A stretch of 33,767 nucleotides of DNA from Ruminococcus sp. (GCF_024691275.1 NZ_JAILNU010000007.1:1-33767); one strand, 5' to 3'. Positions 7,668-16,951 are shown, counted from the stretch's first letter. Numbers and translations are program-made. Notes: a model not told the origin generated them from the letters alone.

Positions 7668-10600
7668 TTATACTCCCATGAAGTAGCTTATCTCATATGA
7701 ACCGAATACTGTTTCTACAACTTCTTTAACGTCACCTGAAGCTGAACCACCGGAGTTGATAACGCCGAAATTATTCTTTGCAAGTTCAACGTGATCGAAC
7801 ATAGCGCTACCGATGATCGGTTCATTTAGTACTCTTTCAACGCCGTAGACGTCTTTATACTTTACTGTATAGGCACCTGCAACGTTACCGCTGTAAGTTG
7901 TCAGCGGACACATAAATGTTCCGATGAGAGTTACGTTATTTGTACACTTGATCTTTGAGCCTTCTGTACCGAAGTATTCAATACGCCATGTACAAGTACT
8001 TGGGTTAGTGGCATCAATTAACTGACCATTTTTGAAACCATCCTTGATGATAGCTCCCTTACCAATAGTCAGTGTCTTATCAATAAGGAATCTTACTGTA
8101 CCTTCACTGGTATCGCAAACGATCTGCTTACCGTCCATGCCTTCATGAAGCATCATGTTGTTTCCGTCGTCCTGATCGAATTTTACATTTCTGAGAACGA
8201 CCCAGATAACATCTGTTGACTTGATCTTGATCTGCTTAGGCATTTTAAACTCAGAACCGTCTGACTTACCTATTATACAAGATTTTGTAATTGTATCGCC
8301 AGACCATGGTGAATAATAAGTTTCATTGCCTGCGAATTTCGATCCATCATCGTTGAATGCATATGGAAGATTGTTTTCGATAGGATCCTCACCTTCAGGA
8401 GTTTCTATACAGAACTCTTCAGGAACAGCTGTATAGTATACATCCGGCTTATATGATCCATCGGGATTGAGGTTAAGATCACTTCTCATTTCATCAAGAT
8501 TCTTGATGATCTTTGTTTCAGGGTGTACTATGAAGCCTTCTGTATCGCTGTCTTCACCAAGGATAGCTTCACGAGTCATCTTTGGAGGATATGCATAACC
8601 AGCCTCTTCATATGTATGGAATGTTTTTGTTTCCTTGCCAACAGCCTCGTCTCTTGAAACAGGTGTTGTTTCGCCGACCTTAGTATAATAAGTATGCTTT
8701 GCAGTATCCTTATCTACTTCTTCAACTACGTTTCCTTCATCGTCAACCTTGTAATACACGTATTCATCGTTGGTTCTTTCGTTATTACCTGTACCATCAA
8801 CATAAACTACTGAAGGATCATTAGGATCAGCCTTATAAATAGTCTTATCATTAAATGTTACAGTATTGATATTTTCACCGTAAGCATTTGTAACGTAATA
8901 AGGAACTGATGTACCCCATTTTGCGCCTTCAGTCGCAAGACTCTCGTCTGTTAAGACATAAATGCCGTAGTCCTGGAATTTTACTCCGTCAATTTGTCCG
9001 CCATTATCGCCCCAGCCATCATTCTTGTCTGTAATTCTTGAGCCTGACTCGTCATCGCCGGGTAATCTTATATGCCATCTCCAGCCGTCAGCTGAATCCT
9101 GGAATGCCTTACGGAATTCGTACTGATCCTCACTCAGCTCAGTATTCTCGAATACAAAGTTGCGTACTTCCTTATAGCCCGGTAATATTTCATCTGTATG
9201 CTCAACATAGCCTTCCTTGACTACATCTGCCTCATATGTTGTATCACCGTCAGCAAATACTTTGTTACAATAAACCTTATCCCATGCTGAGAAATTTGAA
9301 TCAGCGCTTATATGGAGCTCGCCCTTAACAACGATTTTACCTGTAACAACAACGTTCTTGCCAAGGTAGCAGTTTCTGTCTACTCTCAGATCGCCTGCGA
9401 TCTTCATATTCTGGATAGTAAGATCGCCCTTTACATAAAGGTTACCGCCGCCGTTTGATACAAACTGTGAATCGGTCTTGTTTACGTATGAACTGGTCCA
9501 TGAATAGAGATTACAGCCAAGATCATTTGATCCAAGGTAATTATGTCCCTTGTAGATGATCTGATCCTTAGCCTTTAATGATTCTGATCTCGGATCGGTT
9601 GCATCTGTCATTTCCTCAGCAGAGAAATCTCTTTCACTTGCATCACCAGGATACTTCAGCTTTATAAAATCTGTATCGCTGTAATCGTCCATAAGATAAA
9701 CGTCAGCATTTCCGAAATCAAAACCATACGATACAGAACCGTCATTCTTTCTGACATCAAGTGTGCCTATGAATACGTTATATGGTCCCTTTCCGTTACC
9801 CTGTACAAGGTTAACAGTACCGTTCTGTGAAGCACCTACAGTACCGTCGATGTAAAGGTAAGGAACTTCCTTCTGAGTGTAATTAGAATCCATTTCATAA
9901 TTTACATTCATGAAGTTGCTGTTTCTGAGCCAGAGATTGCCCATTATTATTGTCTGTGAATAAGGCTTCTTACTTGTATCAGTAGGTGCCTTTACGTAGA
10001 AATTCGAGCTGCCTGTACCTGTTGCAAGTGAACCGTTGATAAAGGAGATCTTTGTTTCTACAGATGTATTGTTGTGCATTGAATACATACCGGTATTGTC
10101 CTTTGAGATACCAACACCGAGACCACCTGTAATAAGCGCACCGTTCGGGAAAGCGTTACCGCCGACTTCCTGGAGACCGTCAAGTCCGCCAGGTTCAGTC
10201 TTTGAGCTTCCTGAAGGCATCTTGCGAACGTAGGCAGAAACAGTTTCCTCTTCCTTACCTACTCGGCAGGTTGCTGTTATTCTTACTGTGTTAACCTCGA
10301 CCCATTTCCAGTTACCGTCTTTTTTAGGGTCAGTAAAAATATAGTCTTTTTTACCTGTGTCAACAGGTACTATTTCGATATGATTCGGCACCCATTCCTG
10401 TTTACCTGAAGCGTTTGTGAAATAGTAACCGATCTGTCCAAGTGACTTATCATTAATGATTACCTCAGGATAGAGCGGATCTGTTGTCATATTCTCTATC
10501 GCAGCCGGCAATCCGGGGTCACGCGCCATAGCTTGTGTAAAGCTTTCAATTGCTGCTCTTGCTGTATAACTTGCCTGTGATGACGAGTACGATTTATGCG

Positions 10601-10724
10601 CTCTGTTACTCGATGCCGAGGCAAGCGCAAGTGTTCCCGTCAGGAAAATTATAAGCAATGCCATTACACACACTACAGTAAATAAAACTGAGCCTTGTAA
10701 TGTTTTCCTTTTCTCCGTTTTCAT
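7668..10724 (-). CDS. Giant PilX-like pilus-associated protein, putative tip or adhesin subunit
   Basis: This is a 1018-residue protein. The N-terminus (TEKRKTLQG then SVLFTVVCVMALLIIF) resembles the PilX-type start: basic leader, Gly-Ser junction and a hydrophobic helix lacking Glu5, followed by a Ser/Ala-rich helix that would continue alpha-1. The remaining roughly 950 residues are extracellular by prediction, rich in Tyr, Asn, Asp and Gly. Around residues 425-475, short strands alternate with V-x-G-x-L-x-V units (GDLTIQ, GDLRVD, GKIVVKG) like the beta-helix of bactofilins. It sits between the pilO-like gene and two pseudopilins, the place of a minor pilin operon core, so it may form the pilus tip, as large adhesive minor pilins do elsewhere. 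No known carbohydrate-binding module was recognised. A 7-bp hairpin (10742-10763) lies just upstream. Confidence 0.8.
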   Translation of the reverse strand: MKTEKRKTLQGSVLFTVVCVMALLIIFLTGTLALASASSNRAHKSYSSSQASYTARAAIESFTQAMARDPGLPAAIENMTTDPLYPEVIINDKSLGQIGYYFTNASGKQEWVPNHIEIVPVDTGKKDYIFTDPKKDGNWKWVEVNTVRITATCRVGKEEETVSAYVRKMPSGSSKTEPGGLDGLQEVGGNAFPNGALITGGLGVGISKDNTGMYSMHNNTSVETKISFINGSLATGTGSSNFYVKAPTDTSKKPYSQTIIMGNLWLRNSNFMNVNYEMDSNYTQKEVPYLYIDGTVGASQNGTVNLVQGNGKGPYNVFIGTLDVRKNDGSVSYGFDFGNADVYLMDDYSDTDFIKLKYPGDASERDFSAEEMTDATDPRSESLKAKDQIIYKGHNYLGSNDLGCNLYSWTSSYVNKTDSQFVSNGGGNLYVKGDLTIQNMKIAGDLRVDRNCYLGKNVVVTGKIVVKGELHISADSNFSAWDKVYCNKVFADGDTTYEADVVKEGYVEHTDEILPGYKEVRNFVFENTELSEDQYEFRKAFQDSADGWRWHIRLPGDDESGSRITDKNDGWGDNGGQIDGVKFQDYGIYVLTDESLATEGAKWGTSVPYYVTNAYGENINTVTFNDKTIYKADPNDPSVVYVDGTGNNERTNDEYVYYKVDDEGNVVEEVDKDTAKHTYYTKVGETTPVSRDEAVGKETKTFHTYEEAGYAYPPKMTREAILGEDSDTEGFIVHPETKIIKNLDEMRSDLNLNPDGSYKPDVYYTAVPEEFCIETPEGEDPIENNLPYAFNDDGSKFAGNETYYSPWSGDTITKSCIIGKSDGSEFKMPKQIKIKSTDVIWVVLRNVKFDQDDGNNMMLHEGMDGKQIVCDTSEGTVRFLIDKTLTIGKGAIIKDGFKNGQLIDATNPSTCTWRIEYFGTEGSKIKCTNNVTLIGTFMCPLTTYSGNVAGAYTVKYKDVYGVERVLNEPIIGSAMFDHVELAKNNFGVINSGGSASGDVKEVVETVFGSYEISYFMGV

Positions 10725-10789
10725 TTTCCTAACCGCCTTTCAAGTTATGAACCTTTATAACTTAGCGTGTAATGTAGATAATATCTATC

Positions 10790-11602
10790 TTATTCTACAG
10801 CTGCAGGAACAGTATCAACGTCTGGCTCTGGCATCTCAAATACTGAATAAAGTGTTATTACTATACTTACGTCAGATGTATTTTTTATTACCTGATTTTC
10901 ACCAACTTCGACCTCAATAACATCCTCGCTCTCTCCCTCAGGGAAAGGAACATTTGCTTCTTCAGCCTTGTTCTTACCGAATGTATAGTCGGATATCTGT
11001 ACTGAATTTACCAGTACGTTCTTGTCGAAATTCTTGAGTGCATCAAGGTACTTCCAAACATTTGCCTTTGTTCCCTCAATGTTTATACCGTACTGAGTCT
11101 GGATTATAGACTCCTTAGCTCTCTGCTCAAGTGCCTTCTGCTCTGCGAGAGAAGCATTGTAATCAGCTGAAAGTGTGCCGTTTACGTCAGCAGACTTACG
11201 AAGTTCGTCAAGTGAGTCAGAATTATCGCCATAATAGTAGTTGATAGGTGAAAGCTTTGACTTACCGAGCTCAACGCTCTTGAGCTTTACTTTGCAATCA
11301 TCTGCGAACTTCTGCATATACTTATCAATAACAACAGGGTTATTGACCTGGTCAACAGGTACGAATTTTTCTGCGATTTCATTTGTATCCTTATGTATCT
11401 TCTTGATAGATTCCTGAAGCTTCGGGATCTCACTGATCTTTGCTTCGATCTTTCTTCTTGTCTCCTGAACTTCAGTAAGGATTTTCTGATTTGTATTGAG
11501 TTCTTTTCTCTTAGGTTTTACCAATGCAAAGAAGCCGATCGCAAGAATAGCTACTGCAATAAGGAATGCAGCTATTATCTTATCTCTATAATTAAGTTTC
11601 AT
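10790..11602 (-). CDS. pilO: Pilus assembly protein, PilO-like
   Basis: This 270-residue protein has a short cytoplasmic start, one transmembrane helix (residues 9-27) and a Lys/Glu-rich coiled coil (about 30-85), followed by an alpha/beta domain. That is the PilO/GspM architecture: PilO pairs with PilN through coiled coils and ferredoxin-like domains to link PilM and PilC with the fibre. Sequence similarity is too weak for me to align it, so the call rests on architecture and its place right after pilMN. Its ATG overlaps the pilMN stop by one base (TAATG), implying translational coupling and fixed stoichiometry. Confidence 0.8.
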   Translation of the reverse strand: MKLNYRDKIIAAFLIAVAILAIGFFALVKPKRKELNTNQKILTEVQETRRKIEAKISEIPKLQESIKKIHKDTNEIAEKFVPVDQVNNPVVIDKYMQKFADDCKVKLKSVELGKSKLSPINYYYGDNSDSLDELRKSADVNGTLSADYNASLAEQKALEQRAKESIIQTQYGINIEGTKANVWKYLDALKNFDKNVLVNSVQISDYTFGKNKAEEANVPFPEGESEDVIEVEVGENQVIKNTSDVSIVITLYSVFEMPEPDVDTVPAAVE

Positions 11603-13212
11603 TAGTCGTTAGCCTCCTCTGATTTATCCGAATCTTTCTTAGAACTATCTTCAGCCTGATAAGCGCTCTTTTTACTCTTGAGCTCAACTCCTGATGTGAA
11701 TGTAACTCTGTCAATCTTTTCATTTGTTTCCTTATCAGTTGTTGATGTTGCAGCATATCCGCCGTATGAAGCAGCTCTGAAATACGGGCTCTTTACAAGA
11801 TTTGCTGTGAAATCTGACGGTGTTTTCTGTGAATAATCTTCCTTCTTGCCGTCATATTCAACTGAGAATGTTATCTTTCCTTCAGAGTACTGTGGACTTG
11901 ATATCTTATAGTTCTTTATATCTATAGCCTCGCAGGTATCCTTAAGGATCTTTTCGAGCTCGTCGTATACGGGGCCTTCGATACAAGGCTGTGAAAGATA
12001 AGCGGCATCTGCGTTGTTTACCTTTGTATAGTAAGCATTTACAGTCTTTTTAAGTTCTGTAAGGTGATCGTGATGTCTGATCTTTTCAGAAGTGCTTTCG
12101 CTGTTGATGAAGTTATTGCAGTCTTCTATCTTGTTTTCTACGCTGTTATTTCTGAAGAAGTAGTACGCATAAACACCGCCTGCGATAACTAATGATCCGA
12201 TAAGAGCGCCGAGCATAGCAACGTTTCCTGAGCTCTCGTTTCTTATCCTCTGCTTAACAGCAGTTCCGATGTCAGTATCAAGAAGGTTGATCTTCTCGCT
12301 CTCTCTGTTTCTCTTGAACATAGCGCCGATAGCGTTTGCGTAGAGAGAGAACTCAAGATTTTCGTGACCGTGGATCTGTGGAGGAACGTTGATAAGACTT
12401 GTCTTGAGGTCGAGTTTTTCGAGCTCATCTGTAAGTCTTACATACTCATGAGTATCGCCGTAGAAGATAACGTTCTCGATGGACTCACCTGTGTTACGGC
12501 TTCTGTGGAACTGGAGCATACGGAAGATATTCTCGTTTACTGCCTCGAAAACGTAGTCTTCGGAGTAACCGTAGTCAGCCGAGTCGATGGAAGCGAATCG
12601 TGAGAACGAAAGCTGTCCCTGCTCATAGAGGTTGAGTGAGATGAAGTTGTTGTCTATCTGTACAGCGAGAAGAGGCATCTTGGATCTGATTCTTGTATCA
12701 GCAAGAAGAACCTTTGTGATACAGTTACAGCCGATCATAACTGATCTCAGCACGATACCGAGGAGCTTGAACATCTCTCTGTAGCTGTTAACGATCTCAT
12801 AAGGACAAGCTGTAGCAAGTATCTTGTACGATGGCTCGCTTACTTCGCTGCTGTCCGCGTCACCTACTATAATGTATGAAACGCTGTATGAATCGTCCAG
12901 ATTGAGTTCAGCCTGCATCTGGAGCTTAACTGTTTTCTGAAGGTCCTGACCTCTGCCCTTGGCAACTGTCATTTCCTTGAAGATCGTGAGGTTGGAGGAG
13001 ATCGAAACGATCGCTTCCTTATCAGGCATCTTGTGCATTTTAAGCACATTGTTTATAAGTGTAGCAACTGCGGGAACATCTTTAACGTGTCCGTTAACGA
13101 TAAGTCCCTCTTCTACATTTACAGTTGCAGCAGAGCTGATCCTGATCTTTCCGCTGCTCTCTGCGCCCTTAACAACTCGTATATTTCTATCAGTAATATC
13201 AAATGAAAGCAT
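11602..13212 (-). CDS. pilM: PilM-PilN fusion protein
   Basis: This 536-residue protein joins two proteins that are usually separate. Residues 1-300 are PilM-like, an actin-fold domain (start MLSFDITDRNIRVVKG; later LLAVQIDNNFISLNLYEQG) that sits on the cytoplasmic face. At about residue 307 comes EKINLLDTD, which matches the INLLP-type N-terminal peptide that in other T4P lets PilN dock into PilM. A transmembrane helix (about 330-352) follows, then a coiled coil and an extracytoplasmic PilN-like domain, ending in a Lys/Glu/Ser-rich tail. The reading frame is continuous, with no stop or restart at the joint. It is 21 bp after pilC and overlaps the pilO-like gene. A sequencing error joining two genes is possible but unlikely, because the linker is in frame and coding throughout. 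Confidence 0.88.
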   Translation of the reverse strand: MLSFDITDRNIRVVKGAESSGKIRISSAATVNVEEGLIVNGHVKDVPAVATLINNVLKMHKMPDKEAIVSISSNLTIFKEMTVAKGRGQDLQKTVKLQMQAELNLDDSYSVSYIIVGDADSSEVSEPSYKILATACPYEIVNSYREMFKLLGIVLRSVMIGCNCITKVLLADTRIRSKMPLLAVQIDNNFISLNLYEQGQLSFSRFASIDSADYGYSEDYVFEAVNENIFRMLQFHRSRNTGESIENVIFYGDTHEYVRLTDELEKLDLKTSLINVPPQIHGHENLEFSLYANAIGAMFKRNRESEKINLLDTDIGTAVKQRIRNESSGNVAMLGALIGSLVIAGGVYAYYFFRNNSVENKIEDCNNFINSESTSEKIRHHDHLTELKKTVNAYYTKVNNADAAYLSQPCIEGPVYDELEKILKDTCEAIDIKNYKISSPQYSEGKITFSVEYDGKKEDYSQKTPSDFTANLVKSPYFRAASYGGYAATSTTDKETNEKIDRVTFTSGVELKSKKSAYQAEDSSKKDSDKSEEAND

Positions 13213-13233
13213 TTATCTTTCCACCTTTCCTTG

Positions 13234-14433
13234 TTAATCGTTTTCGATGCTCTCGAGTGAGCCATAAAGTGCCGGGTAAACACCACATACTACCATTCCT
13301 ATGATGAGACCCATGAAGATAAGAAGGACAGGCTCAATAATACCAACGAGTCGCTGAACGGCTGCGTCTGATTCTTCTTCGTAATAGTCAGAGGTTTTTT
13401 CGAGGATTGTATCGAGGGCACCTGACTCTTCACCAACGTATATAACTGAGCAGAACATTGGTTCAAATATCTCAGTACGTGTTATAGCTGCTGAAAGTGT
13501 TTCACCCTGTTTTACTTCATCGACAACACCCTCGAACTTTTCATCAATGTATGAATTGCCGAGAACGGCGGAAGCTCTTTCGAGACATTCTACCATTGGG
13601 ATACCGCTTGAGTAGAGTGAAGAAAGTGTTCTTGAGAATCTACCTGTGTAGATCTTTGTAACGAGAGGACCAAATCCGGGTCCTTTAATAAGCATTCGGT
13701 CGAATTTCTTTCTGACGTTAGGCATCTTGAGTGCATAACTGATACCTGCAACAAGAGCGACAACGCACATGATAAGTATGTACCATTTCGTCCTCAGGAA
13801 GTCACTGATCGCGGCCATTATCTTTGTAAGGAGTGGCATCTTGCTCTTATCTTCAAACATATCAATGAATGTAGGCATGATAAACGTAAAGAGGAAGATT
13901 ACGATTACGATACAGAGCGTTAAAAGAACGATCGGGTAGATCATAGCGCCTCTGATGGAGTTCTTCAGCTTATTTTCTTTTGCGTAGTGATCTGACATAC
14001 GTGTCATTATGATATCCAGCGAACCACTACTTTCGCCTGCACCGACCATTGAGATCAGGAAGTCCGGGAATGAACCCGAATGCATTTCAAGAGTTGACGA
14101 GAAGGACTCACCTTTCTGAACGTTCTCGTAAATGTCCTGCCATATGGCTCTCGCCTTTTCATTCTCCTGTTCCTTGACCAGGATATCGATGGCTTTTACA
14201 AGTGTAAGACCGGAAGTCAGCATTGCACTCAGCTGTCTGCAGCAGAATGTAAGCTCTGTAGTTTTAAACTTGTAGATTGATTTTGCGTCACCTGAATCGC
14301 TTTCCTTGTAATCCTTGACATAAAGACCTTTTTCCTTGGCTCTCTGTAAGAATTCCTGCTCATTTTCCGCGTTTATAAGGCTTTTTACCTGTCTGCCCCT
14401 CGCGTCTTCAGCAATAAAGGAATAACTCTTCAT
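13234..14433 (-). CDS. pilC: Type IV pilus platform protein PilC
   Basis: This 399-residue protein is a typical PilC/GspF inner-membrane platform on which PilB and PilT act. It has two repeated cytoplasmic T2SSF domains (residues about 65-185 and 265-390), each with the family pattern of a helical bundle and a G-E-x-S-G motif (VGAGESSG near 130, VGEESGALD near 345). Three transmembrane segments lie at about 168-190, 215-235 and 368-390. The N-terminus starts YSFIAEDARGRQVKS, the common PilC opening. It is the first gene of the operon, with a GGAGGTGG ribosome site and a promoter about 60 bp upstream. Confidence 0.95.
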   Translation of the reverse strand: MKSYSFIAEDARGRQVKSLINAENEQEFLQRAKEKGLYVKDYKESDSGDAKSIYKFKTTELTFCCRQLSAMLTSGLTLVKAIDILVKEQENEKARAIWQDIYENVQKGESFSSTLEMHSGSFPDFLISMVGAGESSGSLDIIMTRMSDHYAKENKLKNSIRGAMIYPIVLLTLCIVIVIFLFTFIMPTFIDMFEDKSKMPLLTKIMAAISDFLRTKWYILIMCVVALVAGISYALKMPNVRKKFDRMLIKGPGFGPLVTKIYTGRFSRTLSSLYSSGIPMVECLERASAVLGNSYIDEKFEGVVDEVKQGETLSAAITRTEIFEPMFCSVIYVGEESGALDTILEKTSDYYEEESDAAVQRLVGIIEPVLLIFMGLIIGMVVCGVYPALYGSLESIEND

Positions 14434-14493
14434 GAAACCACCTCCATAATTAGATACTTGTGATGAACGTTTCTCACTGCCTTAATAATAACA

Positions 14494-14522
14494 ATTATAA
14501 CATTTTAAAAGTTACTTTTCAA
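14494..14522 (-). promoter_or_regulatory. Promoter of the pilC operon
   Basis: TTGAAA (14517-14522), a 17-bp spacer and a perfect TATAAT (14494-14499), 60 bp before the pilC start. This should drive all six minus-strand genes down to the terminator at 6064-6103. Confidence 0.8.
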
Positions 14523-14965
14523 TCGCTTTTTTGACATAAATAATCTACCGTTTTTTATCAATATTTACTAACTTTTATACAAAAAGTAATATTAACTGGC
14601 TTAAACGGCTATTATACGTCGATTTACAGCGCATAAAGGCAGCACAATATCAGGCATTAGCACACTGATACCAAACATTGTTAAACTTCCACAATAATTA
14701 TATCACACACACTTTTAAATTGCAACATTAAAGCCCACTTTTCTCACTAAATTTTACAGAATTGTAAACTGCGGCAATTTGCATATTAGTAATTTAGTTA
14801 TTTTGACTGTTATGCGGTAAAAAAAGCGACTTAGTTGCCTAAAAAAATGGGCAGAAGGGTGCGATTTAGTTTACAGATTTTACTATCACACATCGTTTAT
14901 CCGTATTTATCGAAGTATACTATTATAATATACTGGTATAATTTAACGAATATGCAAAATGTATT
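14523..14965. other. Intergenic region upstream of the pilC operon, with a second promoter candidate
   Basis: No gene is seen in this AT-rich gap. A second minus-strand promoter candidate, TTGCAA (14720-14725), 17 bp, TATAAT (14697-14702), lies 200 bp further upstream and would give a long leader. The uvrC end has only an AT-rich palindrome (AGTATA/TATACT near 14915-14935) and no convincing terminator, so some readthrough from uvrC into the pilus operon is possible. Confidence 0.5.
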
Positions 14966-16789
14966 TTAAATCTCCTGAATGACCTTCCACAGCTCTCTCG
15001 CAGTCTCGATGCTCACTCCTGCGGCTGCCGCCAGCTCCTCGGGAGATGCCTTGCAGAGATTCGCCTTCGTCTTGTACTTCATGAACAGCTTCGCTGCCTT
15101 CTTTTCGCCTATTCCACGTACTTTCAGCAGCTCTGAGCTGTACGTCTTTTTCTTGTGGCGGGAATGCATGAAGCTCACCGAATAGCGGTGGACTTCGTCC
15201 TGTATCCTCGTGACCAGATCAAAAACCGCTTTCAGGTCATTGATCTGTATCTCCCCGCCGCCCGCAGCAATGGCACGGGTGCGGTGCTTGTCGTCCTTGA
15301 CCATGCCGAAAAGCGGGATATCGAGCCCGAGCTTACGGAGAAGCGGCGCTACCGCGTTCACATGACCCTTTCCGCCGTCAAGAAGTATCAGGTCCGGCGT
15401 TCTTGTGAAGAATTCGTCCCCCTCGCCGCTGACAATGTGCATCAGCCGTCTTTTTATGACCTCACGCATACTGCCGTAGTCGTTCTGGAGCTCCTGCTCT
15501 TTTATCGTGAAGCGCTTGTACGCCTTCTTCAGGGGTCTGCCGTCCTCAAAGACGACCATGCCAGCAACCATGGACTCCGACGATAGGTTGGATATATCGT
15601 AAGCCTCGATATATCGCGGCGGCTTTGCAAGTCCAAGGCTCCGTCCAAGCTGTTCCAGCGCTATCACTTCCCTGCCCGTCCTGTCATTTTTCAGAGCTGC
15701 ATATTCTGCGCTGTTGTTTTTGGCAAGCCTCAGCAGTTCCATCTGCCTGCCCTTCTGCGGCACATGGAGCTTCACCTTATGTCCTGCCTGCCCTTCGAGC
15801 ATTTCCGCGATAAGCTCGCTGTCCTCGGGCAGATGATCGACAATGACAGAGTGGGGAAGATCAGTACGCTTATAGTAAAATTGTAACATGAACTGACTGA
15901 GAATATCTTCACCGTTATCGGGAAGCGGAAGCTCAAAGACCGCCTTGTCGAAAAGCCTGTCTTCACGGTACATCAGCACGGAAAGATACAGTCCGTCATA
16001 GAACTCCGCAACGCCGATAACATCGGCAGAATCGACTCCGCTGTTGATGATCTTCTGCTTCTCCGAAGCCTTCTTTACGGCTATGATACGATCTCTGAGC
16101 ATCGCCGCTCTCTCAAAGTCAAGCTCCTCTGCCGCACGGTTCATCTCCGCTTCCATACGCTCCACAGACTGCGCACTTCCGCTCTTTATGAACTCTATCG
16201 CCTGTTCAACGGCACTTCGGTAGTCCTCAGCACTTATCCTTCCTCGGCAGACTCCCATGCACTGCTTGATATGATAGTTGAGACACGGACGGCTTTTGCC
16301 GAAATCCTGCGGAAATTTCCGTCTGCAAGTCGGCAGCATGAACACGCGGTTCACCTCATTTACCGCCTCTTTTGTGATAGCTCCGCTTGTATACGGACCG
16401 AGAAAACGACCACTCTGTTTTGTGTTTTTTTCATTCGTTATACGAGGATACTCCTCATCTGAAATACGAATATAATGATATCCCTTGTCGTCCTTCAGGA
16501 GGATATTATACTTGGGTTTATGCTGCTTTATGAGACTGCATTCCAGCAGCAGTGCTTCGTACTCGCTGTCCGTGACAATGAAGTCATAGTCATAAACATT
16601 TGAGACCATTGCAGCCACCTTAGGAGTGTGATCAGGATTCTCGCGGAAGTAGCTGCTCACACGGTTGTGAAGATTTTTCGCCTTGCCGATATAGATTATG
16701 GAGCTGTCCTTTTTACGCATTATATAGACCCCCGGTGAGGTCGTCAGCTTTGCTGTCTTTTCGCGCAGATACGGCAGTCTGGGATTCAT
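14966..16789 (-). CDS. uvrC: Excinuclease ABC subunit C
   Basis: This 607-residue protein has the full length of UvrC, which makes both cuts around a DNA lesion after UvrAB loads. Residues 15-95 are the GIY-YIG nuclease (SPGVYIM...IIYIGKAKNL). A UVR helix that binds UvrB lies near 205-235 (MNRAAEELDFERAAMLRDRI). A central Cys-containing region (residues 155-185, TCRRKF...CLNYHIKQCMGVC) fits the Fe-S cluster ligands known for UvrC. The RNase H-like second nuclease has DISNLS and LLDGGKGHVNA. Two helix-hairpin-helix motifs end the protein (VRGIGEKKAAKLF). A GGAGAG site precedes the ATG. It stands alone between the pilus operon and the DUF5662 gene. Confidence 0.97.
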   Translation of the reverse strand: MNPRLPYLREKTAKLTTSPGVYIMRKKDSSIIYIGKAKNLHNRVSSYFRENPDHTPKVAAMVSNVYDYDFIVTDSEYEALLLECSLIKQHKPKYNILLKDDKGYHYIRISDEEYPRITNEKNTKQSGRFLGPYTSGAITKEAVNEVNRVFMLPTCRRKFPQDFGKSRPCLNYHIKQCMGVCRGRISAEDYRSAVEQAIEFIKSGSAQSVERMEAEMNRAAEELDFERAAMLRDRIIAVKKASEKQKIINSGVDSADVIGVAEFYDGLYLSVLMYREDRLFDKAVFELPLPDNGEDILSQFMLQFYYKRTDLPHSVIVDHLPEDSELIAEMLEGQAGHKVKLHVPQKGRQMELLRLAKNNSAEYAALKNDRTGREVIALEQLGRSLGLAKPPRYIEAYDISNLSSESMVAGMVVFEDGRPLKKAYKRFTIKEQELQNDYGSMREVIKRRLMHIVSGEGDEFFTRTPDLILLDGGKGHVNAVAPLLRKLGLDIPLFGMVKDDKHRTRAIAAGGGEIQINDLKAVFDLVTRIQDEVHRYSVSFMHSRHKKKTYSSELLKVRGIGEKKAAKLFMKYKTKANLCKASPEELAAAAGVSIETARELWKVIQEI

Positions 16790-16824
16790 ACACGCTCTCC
16801 TTTCATTTTCGTCGTCTAAATAAC

Positions 16825-16845
16825 AGGGCGCACAATGTGCGCCCT
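16825..16845. repeat. Perfect GC-rich palindrome upstream of uvrC
   Basis: Ten-base arms (16825-16834 and 16836-16845) reading AGGGCGCACA and its complement around one base. No U-run follows on either side. It resembles the small GTAGGGCGC-type repeats scattered in Ruminococcus intergenic DNA. It could be a repeat, an operator or a hairpin in the uvrC leader. Confidence 0.6.
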
Positions 16846-16913
16846 ATACTTACGGATATTTGCCGAACGGGCAGATCAAGCTCGGTGCTTATACAGAAGT
16901 TTTTACGTGAGAT

Positions 16914-16951
16914 ATCGAGGGGAACCTTTCCTAAGAATGGGTCCCCCCGAT
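16914..16951 (-). terminator. Hairpin after the DUF5662 gene, possible terminator
   Basis: A 13-bp stem with two G-U or mismatched positions (16914-16926 with 16939-16951) and a 12-nt loop, 55 bp past the stop at 17006. No clear U-run follows, so it may only trim the 3' end. Confidence 0.4.

Noticed and set aside
14966..16789. LexA-type SOS box for uvrC
   Set aside because: No GAAC-N4-GTTC-like site was seen upstream of the start; only the GC-rich palindrome is present.
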